Of a DNA stretch of 64,000 bases, positions 1 through 12,500 are shown one piece after another (positions within the stretch are counted from its first letter, which is position 1; each line of letters opens with the position of its first letter). Made by a program: the position numbers and the translations under genes. Source of the stretch: Bostrychus sinensis. Its lineage: Eukaryota > Chordata > Actinopteri > Gobiiformes > Eleotridae. The stretch is taken from assembly GCA_020698575.1 (NCBI GenBank), contig CM036241.1:34531416-34595415 (forward strand). Reading direction: 5' to 3'. The notes beneath the pieces are model-generated. The model was given only the letters and a program-made list of their open reading frames with translations, was not told where the DNA came from and ran no database searches.

Positions 1-859
1 AGCTACAGACAGCAAATGAGCTAAACAGATTTTTTTCCAGATTTGGAAATGGATACTGATCGTAACCAAGCACATCTAGACTTATCAGACACCCACTCTA
101 ATTTTTATCAGGCTGGAGTTTGTTCTCTTTTTTAAAAAAATAAGAAAGAGTCCTGGCCCATATAATATCTGTGTAAACATGTTGAAACATTGCGCTGAAC
201 AACTGTCCCCAGTCTTCGCTGACCTGTTTCAGTCATCTCTGGACCATCACACAGTTCCACGACTATGGAAAACATCAACTATTATCTTGTGCCAAACTGT
301 ACCAACTAAATATTTATTTCCCCTCAAGCTAAAGTTTTTTACAGTATAAAATGTATGACAGGTGATCTCTGAAATTACCTCTCAGTAATGATGTGGCCAA
401 GTCAAAGCCTTTTTTTCTATTTGATTTTATGTTGGATGTTGAATACACTGAACATTATGTGCTTTGTGTGTCTTATATGTTAAATGTTTTTACTCACTGT
501 AAACCAATTTTCCTATGGTGACAAACTGCTACCTACCTATTACCAGTGCTGTAGGACAGTTTGGTGCCTGTACGACAGACTGTGTTAGAGTACTCACTAC
601 ACCTAGTTCAGCTGCCCTAGGAGGAAGTGCACATCAGATCTGTCAAGAATACCACAACATTACATACAAACATTCAACCATACACTTGCACACTCAAAGT
701 AGTAGTACGTTTGTTGAATTCAACTTGGGACAGACTTAGAGAAACTGTGAGAGGAATGAAAAGTAATTGCGCTTGTTGCAGAAAATATGAAATCATAGAG
801 AAAAGTCCAACTACAATCTCCGACCCTCTGAGCCGAGTCTCCAACCTCTTGGGCTGTTC
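1..859 (-). other. etnk2 3' untranslated region and downstream flank
   Basis: No coding potential was recognised. On the minus strand an AATAAA hexamer (plus-strand 313-318) lies about 540 nt past the stop and is the best candidate poly(A) signal in this stretch. Short ORFs on the plus strand have no recognisable motif. Confidence 0.4.
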
Positions 860-932
860 TTATTCTGGGACTTGGAGGGCCATCACTGCTGGCTTGGTCT
901 TGAAGTACTGGTTGAAACGTAAAACCACGTAC
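860..932 (-). CDS. etnk2: etnk2 exon 8 (stop codon)
   Basis: Completes the glycine codon and reads YVVLRFNQYFKTKPAVMALQ, then VPE and a TAA stop at 860-862. The RFNQYFK...ALxVPE ending is the family's C-terminus. Acceptor ctag directly precedes the exon. Confidence 0.93.
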
Positions 933-3900
933 CTAGAAAACAAATACATTATTAAAACTAATTATTTTACTGTATGTCTGGCAATTTTAACCTTATAACT
1001 TTATAGGTCATGGGTGTGCAAGCTTTCCACTTTCAGGGTTGGTTAAATCCAGAAGCTCAAACTGATCTTGTAAAGCTTATGTTTTGACCATTTACCATAC
1101 CTAGGCATTGTAAACTTTCTCCACCAATAAATTTAAAAAAATTGGAAAGGATAATGGACAACTTGGTAAAATCTGCATAGTAGACTTGAATTGGTGAAGT
1201 GGTGAATAATAAATATTTTAAAAAAATTCAAATAGTTCATGTAAATGTATGTACAGGACGCATTTTCAAAATCATTCAAAGATGCAAAGAAACTTTGCAT
1301 CTGCAGTGACCACATTGGCCTCATTGGTGTAAAAATGTGCACACAACCAGCTGGTGATAAAACCCAGCGGGAAACAAGTGGGATTTGAATAAAAGGGTCC
1401 TAATGTTTACGGTTCAGGTGGCCTCACCCATGGAGGCACAAAAAATTGAAAACAAGCGCTTTCTCTGAACAGGAAATTACAAATAAATGCTCGCAAAAGA
1501 GCAAATGCATTCTTTTGACATATGAATTTTATAGTCAAACCCCATATTAACCTAATTATCTAAAACTACATTCGCCATTTGAAGCATATAAATATTGTTT
1601 AGTATATATAATTACAATATTATTTAATTCAGTGTATAAAGTATACAGCTCTTTGGCAAAGGGTTAGACGTGTCAAATAAAGAAGAGTCCAAGCATAGCC
1701 ATATCAGACCCAGACCGAGCCTGAACTAACAGTAAGTGGCTGCGTTCGGCCGGACTCAGTGGATTCTGCTCTGGTTGCAGATGCCTGAGCAACACTTTAC
1801 CCCGGGTCCAGACACGTGCATGGATGACAGGCCGCTCTCAGCGGGTCACACTCAGACCTCAAAGCTCCTCTTTCAAGTTAAGTGCAGGGTTCAAACTGTC
1901 CTCATCCAAAATTTGCTAAAAAAAATTGCTGATATTAAAGTAAACAGTGGTCCTTTATTTGTGATATAACTCATCCTACCTGTCTCACCAGGAGCACCTC
2001 AGCTTTCACCTCTGCTGCTCCCCCAGTCTGAGTATGGCTGGTCTGGGGTTATAGTGCATGGGGAACATGGCTCTAGGTAGGTAGTTGTATGGCACATCGA
2101 GTTAAATGCATAGTTCTCTCTAAGGAGCTACACTTAGCAGTTTTTTTTTGTGCTTAAAGCAATCACAATTGCATATAGGCTCTGCAACAATAATTTAGCA
2201 TGGTAGCTTTATACTTTTAGCTAAAGCAGCCACGTCAAAGCTATAGTTGGGAAAATGCACACAAACTTAACTGCCAACTTGTGCTTCTTGATATATGGCC
2301 TTAACTAAAATATTTAAAATGCAATTTTTGTTACAATAGGCTTTAATCTTATAATATAAGAATTATGCTGGCAATGCATTTTATGCTGTTATTAATTGTT
2401 TTGCTGGGCAGTATGATACTGGTTTGAAACTGGCATAAATGACACCATTTGAGCTGTCGGAGGACAGTAGGATTTTAGAGTACAAAATGGGCAAAATGGG
2501 CATACACCAGGGGTATGTCCATTTTTCGGCTTAAGCACGTTTAATAAATGAGGGCCATTATATCTTGAGGTGGAATTCTTTTCAGTTTAGCCATGGGAGT
2601 CAAACTGAGGGTGGTGTAGGTGTGTGGCCAGGAAGAGGACAAGAAAAAGGAAATGGGAGATGCACTTTGAGGTTTAGAATTTCACTCTTACTGACAGAGA
2701 CCATTCATTCACTTCCATTACTAATATTATGACCTATACAGTGGGGGGCCAACACACAGTAACATAGACACCTCCACCACAGACATGAACTTACCCGAGA
2801 AAGTCAAAGTCAATGGAGGAGTACTTGGCCTGGATAAGTGCCCAAAAGCCCCAGAAGAAGTGAGATGCCTACAAAAACAAAATAATGTATGATAATATTG
2901 GGCATGTGTTTATTTTGTTAATACACCCTGAATATGCGTGCATGTGTCTTCTCACCAGAGCAAACTTGTTGACCTGCACGTAAAGCGTCTCTAGTTCTCG
3001 CTGGCTGACCTCCTCAGTTTTATTGGTAAAGAATTTGTAGGCCTGCAGGTACACTCTGAGCCACTCCATCTGCATGTCTCGGCTTGGATACAGCCCAAAA
3101 TCTGGCTCTGTCATACCTGAACACTCAAACAATCAGCAACACATACAAAAAGGCAAACAACAACAACACACTACTTCATGTTAACAAACCTGCAAACTCG
3201 TTGAAGTGGTTGCCGATGTCAAAGGCCTGGTAATTGTAGCTGGAGTACTCATAGTCAATAAAGCGAACATGACCTGAAAAAAAAAAACACGGAAGACACT
3301 GTCAAACAAATCTCATGGCATTCTACTGTCTTCAATAGCTACTTTATGATCAAAATAGCACCTTTACTCCAGAGTAAACCCATAACCCTTTAGGCGCCAG
3401 AGTTTGTTTTTTTTTTCCCAGCGAGTGCTCCACTGATCCCTGGTGTCAAATATATTTATGAACTCCAGTACGTATGAACTCCTGGCGGGGTAAGATAGAA
3501 CCAGAAAATGGGCCTTGGTTTTCCCCAAATATGTACCTCCATAACCCCCAGGTTATCTAAAATTTTACCCAGGAATGGCTCATCCTGGCTGGGTAAGATA
3601 GAACCAGAAAATGGGCTTTGGTTTTCCCCAAATATGTACCTCCATAACCCCCAGGTTATCTAAAATTTTACCCAGGAATGGCTCATCCTGGCTGGGTAAG
3701 ATAGAACCATAAAATGAGCCTTGCTTTTCCCCAAATATGTACCTCCATAACCCCCAGGTTATCTAAAATTTTACCCAGGAATGGCTCATCCTGGCTGGGT
3801 AAGATAGAACCAGAAAATGGGCTTTGGTTTTCCCCAAATATGTACCTCCTTAACCCCCAGGTTATCTAAAATTTTACCCAGGAATGGCTCATCCTGGCTG

Positions 3901-6900
3901 GGTAAGATAGAACCATAAAATGAGCCTTGCTTTTCCCCAAATATGTACCTCCATAACCCCCGGGTTATCTAAAATTTTACCCAGGAATGGCTCATCCTGG
4001 CTGAGTAAGATAGAACCAGAAAATGGGCTTTGGTTTTCCCCAAATATGTACCCCCATAACCCCCAGGTTATCTAAAAATTTACCCAGGAATGGCTCATCC
4101 TGGGTAAGATAGAACCAGAAAAGTGTCCTGGAAGTACCAGAAGTACCAGGCCCTCCTCTTGTACCCAGGGACTTACTCTTAATAAGCTTTCCTCCCTGGG
4201 TAAAAGCCATGGTTGCAGGCCCTGGAAGTCCATGCCCCTGGTACTCTGAATGAAATACATTGGAGTACCAGGGGCACGGACTTCCAGGGCCTGTTTTTTA
4301 ACATCACCAGTTTTATTCAGCGGGAGACCTTGGTGCGAACTGTGAGGAAGCACTATCTAAACTCTGAAGTGGCTGCAAATTTTATCAAGGTTTTAGATAA
4401 ATATCTCCAATTATTTTAGCTGCACCCTGTGATTTTATTTTTGATAATTTTAACAGCAAACTGAAGACAAGCCTCGACTCTGTTGCTCCACTCACAACAA
4501 AAAAGACCCAAACAAAACTTAGACCTCCGTGGAGAAACAAGGAAGTTAGAAAACTGAAAAGAAGTTGCAGAGCGGCAGAAAGGAGATGGAGGAAAAATAA
4601 AATTACAATAACTTATCAAATATTCCTTGAGCAACTCAAAATCTATAACAATGCTTTAAGGAACTCAAGAAACGTGTACTTCTCCAGAATAATTACCAAC
4701 CATAAAAATAATTCCAAGGTCCTCTTTTCCACCATTGATCATTTATTTAACCCTGATTTTAACAGCTCCCAAAGAACCCCAACAGACTCTCTTTGTGAGC
4801 AGTTTGCAGACCACTTCGGAGATAAAATCAACACTATCAGATGTAACATTTTATCCTGTCAGAATAGGAACACTTCTGAGAGTTTGTTTTTAACTGAGGA
4901 AACGCTGGACAGTTTTGTCCTGGTTAATGATGATGTTCTTGATAAAATTTTCTCCACAGTGAAACCCACCACACGTCTTTTAGATCCAATTCCTACTTCA
5001 CTTTTTAAAACATTTTATGAATTTTTTAGAGACGAGCTTTTATTCAAGAGAGGTTTTTGACATATTTTCATTAGTAAATAAACAATATTTGTTTTTCAGT
5101 GAACTACAGTGTAAAATTTCTAACCTCAGGCAGATGCTGTTTGATATTCATAAAGAGCAGTGGAAAATAGAGGTGTACAATAAACCAAAACTAAGAACTT
5201 ATGTTCAGTTTAAGGAAGACTTTTGCACAGAGCCCTATGTTACCTGTAACTTAAAGAGAGGACAGAGGTCTCTCTGTGCTCAGCTGAGAGCAGGAGTCCT
5301 GCCTCTGACAGTGGAGGTGGGACGGTATAAAGGGGTTCCAGAGGAGGAGAGATTGTGTGTTATGTGTGACTTGGGGGTAGCTGAGGATGAATTTCATTTT
5401 GTGTTGTATTGTCCATTGTTTAATGATTTAAGAATTCTTTTATTTGAGAAAATTCAATGTAAAAATCCAGACTTGTTTTGGCTGTCGGATGGTGATATTT
5501 TGAGATGGCAGTTTAAAAATGAGACTTTTGGTTTGGCAAAATTTATAGAGAAGGCATGGTCACTGAGACAACAAACTTTGTATCCTGTCAGTTAATGGGA
5601 TTATATTTATGTTGTTGTATAGTTGGTTATATGGCATCATCTTTCTTGTAAATGTTGATAGTGTCATGTAAGCCTGTATGGGCTGGGCACATTTGTGTAT
5701 GACACTTAAATAAAATATTCATTCATTCATTCATATACATGATGAATTGCTCTCTTCAGATGGGAGTCTTCCCTGCTGCCTTCAAAACGGCAGTGGTGAA
5801 GCCACTTCTGAAGAAGATTTGGAATGTGATGATTTTAATAACTACAGACCAGTATCCAACTTACCATTTTTAAGTAAAATTTTAGAAAAAATGTTTTTTA
5901 TTCAGCTCAGTGATTTTTTTAAACAATCACAATATCCTTGAGAAATATCAGTCTGGATTTAGGGTGAACCACAGTACAGAGACAGCTCTCCTGAAGGTTT
6001 TAAATGATTTTAGATGTAACTGGGACTCACAAAAGCTCTCAGTCTTGGTGCTACTGGATCTAAGCGCAGCTTTTGATACAGAAGACCACATTATTCTTTA
6101 AAACAGACTCAAACACCTGGTCGGCCTCTCTGGTACAGTTCACAAGTGGTTCACGTCCTATCTCTCAGACAGAACATTTATGGTAAGTATGGATACATGC
6201 TCCTCTAGGACCCATAAAATGACATTTGGTGTGCCCCAAGGCTCGGTTTTAGGCCCTGTTCTTTTTAATTTGTATATGCTCCCTTTTGGCAGTGTCATCA
6301 GGAGGCATGGAGTAAACTTCCACAGTTACGCTGATGATACTCAGCTGTACATCTCTGTGTCTCCTGATGACACAAGACCAATGGATGCCCTCTTTACTGT
6401 ATTTTAGATATTAGATCCTGGATGGCAGAAATCTTTTTACAGCTTAACTAGGGCAAAACTGAAGTTTTAATCATCGGTCCTGAAGCTCAGAGAGAGAAAC
6501 TCCTGTCTAAATTACAGGCATTTTCCTTAAATCCATCGCCAAAAGTGAAAAACCTGGGCGTTATTTTTGACTCTGAGCTTGGTTTTATTCCACATATTAA
6601 ACATGCTACTAAAATAGGATTTTATCACCTAAAAAACATTGCCAGAGTCCGCCCTATTCTCTCTTGGGCCAACACGGAGACGCTGATGCATGCTTTTATC
6701 ACTAGTCGTATTGACTACTGTAATGCCCTGCTTTCTGGTCTTCCCAAAAAGAGTATTTCAGCTCTACAACTTTTACAAAATTCTGCAGCTCGTGTGCTGA
6801 CGAAGACCAGAAGGTGGGCCCACATTACACCAGTTTTAGAATCATTGCATTGGCTCCCCGTGTGTTTCAGGATCGATTTTAAGGTTCTTTTATTGGTTTT

Positions 6901-7508
6901 TAAATGTCTTAACGGTCTTGGGCCTTCTTATCTTTCTGACTTGCTTTTACCATATGAACCCTCGCGGACCCTGAGGTCCTCCGATACCGGCCTCCTGATA
7001 GTACCTAAAGCCAGGACACATACACATGGAGAGGCAGCTTTCCAGTGGTATGGTACTCGTCTGTGGAACAGTCTGCCGGGGGACCTCAGGGCTGCGGAGA
7101 ACGTTAATGTTTTTAAGAGCAGGCTCAAGACCCACCTTTTTAATTTAGCTTTTACTTGATATTTATTAATTTACTCTTATTTATTTTGATTCTCTTATTC
7201 TATTTTTATTGATTTCTTATTTCATTTTATTTTATTCTTTTATTCTATTCTATTATACGTTATATCTCCAGTGTTTCCTCGGAGGGGGCCCTCTGCACCG
7301 GGAGCGGTGATCGGCCGTGGCTGCTGTGGCACTGTCCTGTGGGTTCTTTCAGCCAGGTTGGGTGGCTTCTCTGCCTGCAACTTCGCTGTAGGCCCTGGGT
7401 CGGTGTCCTGGCGGTTGTGGTCTGTGAGCAGCTCCCGGTGCAGACGGCTCCCTGTCATAGTGTTTCCTCACCTGGCTCCTTCGTGCTCAGCCACACGTTA
7501 GTCTTTTA

Positions 7509-7550
<42 letters not shown>

Positions 7551-9473
7551 GTGCGTGTATGTGTGTGTGTGTCCGTCCGTCTGTGTGTGCGTGGGTGTGT
7601 GTGCATATTGGTGTATGACAGGATGTGGGGAGGGAAGGGGTTGGTTGGGGGGACATTGCTTTTAACCATGTAAAGCACTTTGTGCTGCATTTTTGTATGA
7701 AAAGTGTTTCATAAATAAAGATTGATTGATTTTCTTTGTCTTGATTCTTTTCTGAACATAGGCATTACCATGAATGGTTGATAACATTGTGAGACGTTAA
7801 TGTCGTGCCATGCACAAGCAAAAAACTTTCCCTTCCCGAGAAACACTGGGTCAGCTCCACTTTTCAACTTCAAGGCAGTGGGTCTCAGGCATTTTGGCAT
7901 TCCTTGACTTGTGCTTCTCACTGTCCCACATAAGCCAGTGTTACTTTCGGCTAATTCACAGGCAATGGCTGGTGATGTGTAATAACTATCTATGTAAACT
8001 ACATGTCCCTTGTCTGTGTATGGGGTGTATGAGTTCATGGACGACAGAGTGGGTGCAGTTGGATTCTTCACTACGCTGACCAGTGTGCATGGACCAGTGC
8101 AAAACATAGCCTGACCGACTTTCACTCAAAACATATGCTCTGTAGCCATATTTATCTGGTTTCTTGGGATTATAAAATTTTAGACTTAATCTTCCTTTGA
8201 ATGCTATTGTCATCTCATCTAATGAAAGTTCTCTGAGTGGGCTATAGACTTCTGCAAAGCGAGGTATTATGATTTTTATTATTGGACGCAGTTTAAAGAG
8301 CTTATCATATCCTGGCTGACCAACTTTCACATACTCACTATTATTGGCAAAATGCAAGAATGACAAAATCATTTCAAATCTGTTTCTAGACATTACTCTG
8401 CCAAAACCAGGGATGTATGTTGCCCAAAAAGTTGCCCAATAATTCTCAATCTCTGGCTTCTCTACCAGGCCCATAGACAAATGCAAAGACAGGAATGCTT
8501 TCATTTCGGGGACTGATACATCAGACCATACATGGAATCTGGACTTTGGCTTGAGCTGTGTTGAGGATAAAACTTGATGAGCACATCTTTTAGCCTCATT
8601 TGTAATGAAGTTCCAAAAATCATCAGTTAGAAAGAAAGATAAAAAATCTATTGGATCAGCACCAGTCAGAACAAATCTATTGGATCAGCACCAGTCAGCA
8701 CAAGGCAGTGTGATGAGTCAGGCTCATCACACTGCTTTATCCACTCCTGATAAGTTTGTAAGTGTCTCAGTTGATCCCAGCCATCTTCCACATTGGTGTT
8801 TATGCTGGCCCTATCGTTATAGCCTCTCCCCCGCCTTCCTCTTCTACCACAACTGCCTCCTCTCCTACTTCTGTTGCGGAAAGTGTCAGTACAAACTCTG
8901 TCATTGCCACTGGCACAGTCACTTTCCCTGCTATCATTGTTTACACTCACTTCAGAAGGTAGATGTTCTCCCTCAGAATCAGAGTCAGCAGTAAATGAAA
9001 AAACTGCTTCATCATACATGCTTTTAGCCATCACTATAGACTTCTCTCTCAGTGCTTCGCTTCTCTATCAGATGTGGTCTGGATATGTGCAGCTGAAAAC
9101 AGCTGTATTTATACACAGCTGAAGACTGTCATCACCAAGTGTCGCTATTTAGCACCTCTGGCGCCTAAAGGGTTAACTCCAGAGGTCTCTCTGGTCTATA
9201 AATGATAGATGTGGTCCTGTAGTGTTTGTTGCAACTGCCAGATTAAAAACCTGATCTTTCATGTCACACGGCAGGACACCATTTTGATTACCACATTAAA
9301 CTTATTTTTTTAATTGTTTTTGCAGGATTCAAGTGCAGGTACAAGTGTTGTTTTAGCAAAGTAAATACGTATGTAATATAATGCCAAAAACTTTTATTAA
9401 CTGTCCCAGACTCTAGTGACTGTAAAATGTTATAGGCAGGACATTTTACAAGTTATTGTTAAAAATAAATTAA

Positions 9474-9504
<31 letters not shown>

Positions 9505-12500
9505 AAATAACACAGATTCTTTAGAAAACGATGTACTGTATAATATTCCCTAATTTATTTTTCACTGCTGATAGGATTTTGGAAGATGAAAATCATCATT
9601 TAGCAAATCTTTTCAATTGATTACAAAAAAAGTTGGCTTCATGTCAAGTACCCAGGTACAGATTTTAAGGAGTAATAGTAGTGCCAACAGTTGAACTAGT
9701 AGTACTCTAATAGAGCAGACATCTCTAAACAGAGGCAGTGTTCTGAGATGATTTGCTGGGACAAAATTCTGTGGCCATGACAGAGCAGTGAGTACCCACC
9801 CTCTTTGCTGTTATGGATGATGTTCTTGCAGAGGAGGTCATTGTGGCAGAGCACCACTGGGGAGCCCAGCGTGGACAAATGCTCCTTCATCCACACCATC
9901 TCCTGCTCCAGGACAGTTTTACTGGGGACCTCCTGCTGGATTCTGGACAACACAGAGAGGCAAACAAGAAACAAACAGAAAGAAGAGTTAAATCAGAGCC
10001 TTTTCTTACTCCTGTCTTGTACTATTGTATAAATACAAAAACATTTTACAACTATACCATGCTCCCAATACTAGCTTTCAACCGCTCTCTCCATTTTTAT
10101 CGCTCTCTTTTGTTAGTTTGGTAGGAAAATAAAACGTTTTTTATTATTGTTAAAATCTCATAAACTTTGTTAGTTTTGTACACTACCTGACATTCTGTAT
10201 TCACTGTTAAATCTGACCTGTAGCAATTTTAATATAGAACCCGCTGTTTTGTTTTCCCCCATTTAGTTTTTTGTTAATTTACAGACCAGCAGGCCTTTGG
10301 CCCTGCCCTCAGTGCACAGTCTGGGCCTTTTTCCTCCGTGTTTTATAAGCATGACTACATTTATTGAATTAGTAATATGCATGAGGATGAAACTGTGATA
10401 AAATGCATTTGTCAGCATATTGTTCTTCCTTTTTCAAGCATTTTGACCTAAACATTATCTTGAACGAGAGTGTGACAATGGTGTCATTGGAAAAGCGTTT
10501 ACTCACTGTTTAAGCCAACAAGACAGCAGAGACCCCAGTGCAAGGCCTAATGGGCTTATGGGACTTAATCCACTGTCAGACTGAGCAAGGCTGGGTAAGA
10601 ACTCAGCTCCTCAATACCAACACCTCTAGTAATTGTTTAGCAAATACATTTCTTTACCATAGCATACAGAACTCTCTCTCGGGTGGCAGTAGCTCAGTCG
10701 GTAGAGACACTTGCCCACTTACCTGAAGGTTGGCGATACAAGCCCAGGGCAATGCATACTGTTGTTGTGTCCTTGGGCAAGGCACTTCACCCACCTTGCC
10801 TGTATGAATGTGTCTGTGTGACTGTGTTTGGTGGTGGTTGGAGGGGCCGTAGGTGCAAAATGGCAGCCACACTTCCATCAGTCTGCCCCAGGCTATGTGG
10901 CTACAGCAGTAGCTCACCACCACTGAGTGTGACTGAGGAGTGAATGAATAATGCACCAAATTGTAAAGCGACTTTAAGTGACTAGAAAAGTGCTGCATAA
11001 GACTATCCATCCATCCATCTTCTTCCGCTTATCCGGACCGGGTCGCGGAGGCAGCAGTCTAAGCAAAGATGCCCAGACTTCCCTATCCACAGACACTTCC
11101 TCCAGCTCTACCGGGGGGACCCCAAGGCGTTCCCAGGCCAGCCGAGAGACATAGTCCCTCCAGCGTGTCCTAGGTCTTCCCCGGGGCCTCCTCCCGGTGG
11201 GACATGCCCGGAACACCTCCCCAGGGAGGCGACCAGGAGGCATCCGGAACAGATGCCCGAGCCACCTCAACTGACTCCTCTCGATGTGGAGGAGCAGCGG
11301 CTCTACTCCGAGCTCCTCCCGTGTGACAGAGCTTCTCACCCTATCTCTAAGGGAGCACCCAGCCACCCTTCGGAGGAAACTCATTTCGGCCGCTTGTATC
11401 TGGGATCTTGTCCTTTCGGTCATGACCCAAAGCTCATGACCATAGGTGAGAGTAGGAACGTAGATCGACCGATAAATCGAGAGCTTCGCCTTTCGGCTCA
11501 GCTCCTTCTTTACCACAACAGACCGATACAACGACCGCATTACTGCAGACGCTGCACCGATCCGCCTGTCGATCTCACGCTCCATCCTTCCCTCACTCGT
11601 GAACAAGACCCCAAGATACTTGAACTCCTCCACTTGAGGCAGGAACTCTCCCCCAACCTGGAGAGGGCAAGCCACCCTTTTCCGGTCGAGAACCATGGCC
11701 TCGGACTTGGAGGTGCTGATTCTCATCCCAGCCGCTTCACACTCGGCCGCAAACCACCCCAGTGCACACTGAAGGTCCTGGTTTGATGAAGCCAACAGGA
11801 CAACATCATCCGCAAAAAGCAGAGATGAAATCCTGTGGTTCCCAAACCAGACTCCCTCCGGCCCTTGGCTGCGCCTAGAAATTCTGTCCATAAAAATAAT
11901 GAACAGAACCGGTGACAAAGGGCAGCCCTGCCGGAGTCCAACATGCACTGGAAACAGGTCTGACTTACAACCAGCAATGCGGACCAAGCTCCTGCTCTGG
12001 TCATACAGGGACCGGACAGCCCTTAGCAAAGGGCCCCGGACCCCATACTCCCAGAGTACCCCCCAAAGGACGCTACGAGGGACACGGTCGAACGCCTTCT
12101 CCAAATCCACAAAACACATGTGGACTGGATGGGCGAACTCCCGTGAACCCTCGAGCACCCGATAGAGGGTGTAGAGCTGGTCCACTGTTCCACGGCCAGG
12201 ACGAAAACCGCATTGTTCCTCCTGAATCCGAGGTTCGACTATCGGCCGAATTCTCCTCTCCAGTACCCTGGAATAGACTTTCCCGGGGAGGCTGAGGAGT
12301 GTGATCCCCCTGTAGTTGGAACACACCCTCCGGTCCCCCTTCTTAAAAGAGGGACCACCACCCCGGTCTGCCAGTCCAGAGGCACTGTCCCCAACCGCCA
12401 CGCGATGTTGCAGAGACGTGTCAGCCACGACAGCCCCACAACATCCAGGGACTTGAGGTACTCAGGACGGATCTCATCCACCCCCGGAGCCTTGCCACTG

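Larger units (their letters stand above)
4300..7735 (+). mobile_element. L2-clade LINE, 5'-truncated, interrupted by another LINE
   Basis: Reverse-transcriptase landmarks read in order on the plus strand: NNYRPVSNLPFLSKILEKM, YQSGFRVNHSTETALLKVL, LVLLDLSAAFD, GVPQGSVLGPVLFNLYM, SYADDTQLY, then NLGVIFDSELGF and LHWLP. The 3' end has a TG-rich segment and finishes aaataaagattgattgatt, the usual L2 tail. About 700 bp of foreign LINE sequence interrupts it at about 5037-5742. The left boundary is approximate. It appears to have landed in the 3' part of the piggyBac transposase. Confidence 0.85.
3386..9172 (-). mobile_element. piggyBac-like transposon, composite, with nested LINEs
   Basis: The element is bounded by inverted repeats at 3386-3402 and 9156-9172 that start CCCTTTAGGCGCCAGAG and match over 17 bp. 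The right flank is TTAA (9173-9176), the piggyBac target; the left flank is ATAA (3382-3385), one change from TTAA. A decayed piggyBac transposase lies on the minus strand next to the right end. An L2 LINE, a second LINE fragment, a 103-bp tandem array and a hairpin sit inside. It fills most of etnk2 intron 4. Confidence 0.85.

Noticed and set aside
3491..4108. CRISPR-like array of regular repeats
   Set aside because: Units are contiguous 103-bp tandem copies without unique spacers, in a vertebrate intron.
3992..4353. ORFs across the 103-bp array and hairpin
   Set aside because: Repeat-derived; no conserved motif, and they change with unit number.
6928..7135. Minus-strand ORFs opposite the L2 reverse transcriptase
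   Set aside because: Antisense shadows of the LINE coding sequence.
7271..7690. Proline/histidine-threonine-rich ORFs near the TG repeat
   Set aside because: They read through the L2 3' UTR and its (TG)n tract.
8605..9122. Plus-strand ORFs opposite the piggyBac transposase N-terminus
   Set aside because: Serine/cysteine-rich shadows of the Arg/Gly-rich antisense coding region.
10681..10760. tRNA gene suggested by A-box-like sequence
   Set aside because: No clover-leaf can be closed and the B box is degenerate. It is the head of a SINE with relatives at 15562, 30341 and 45831.
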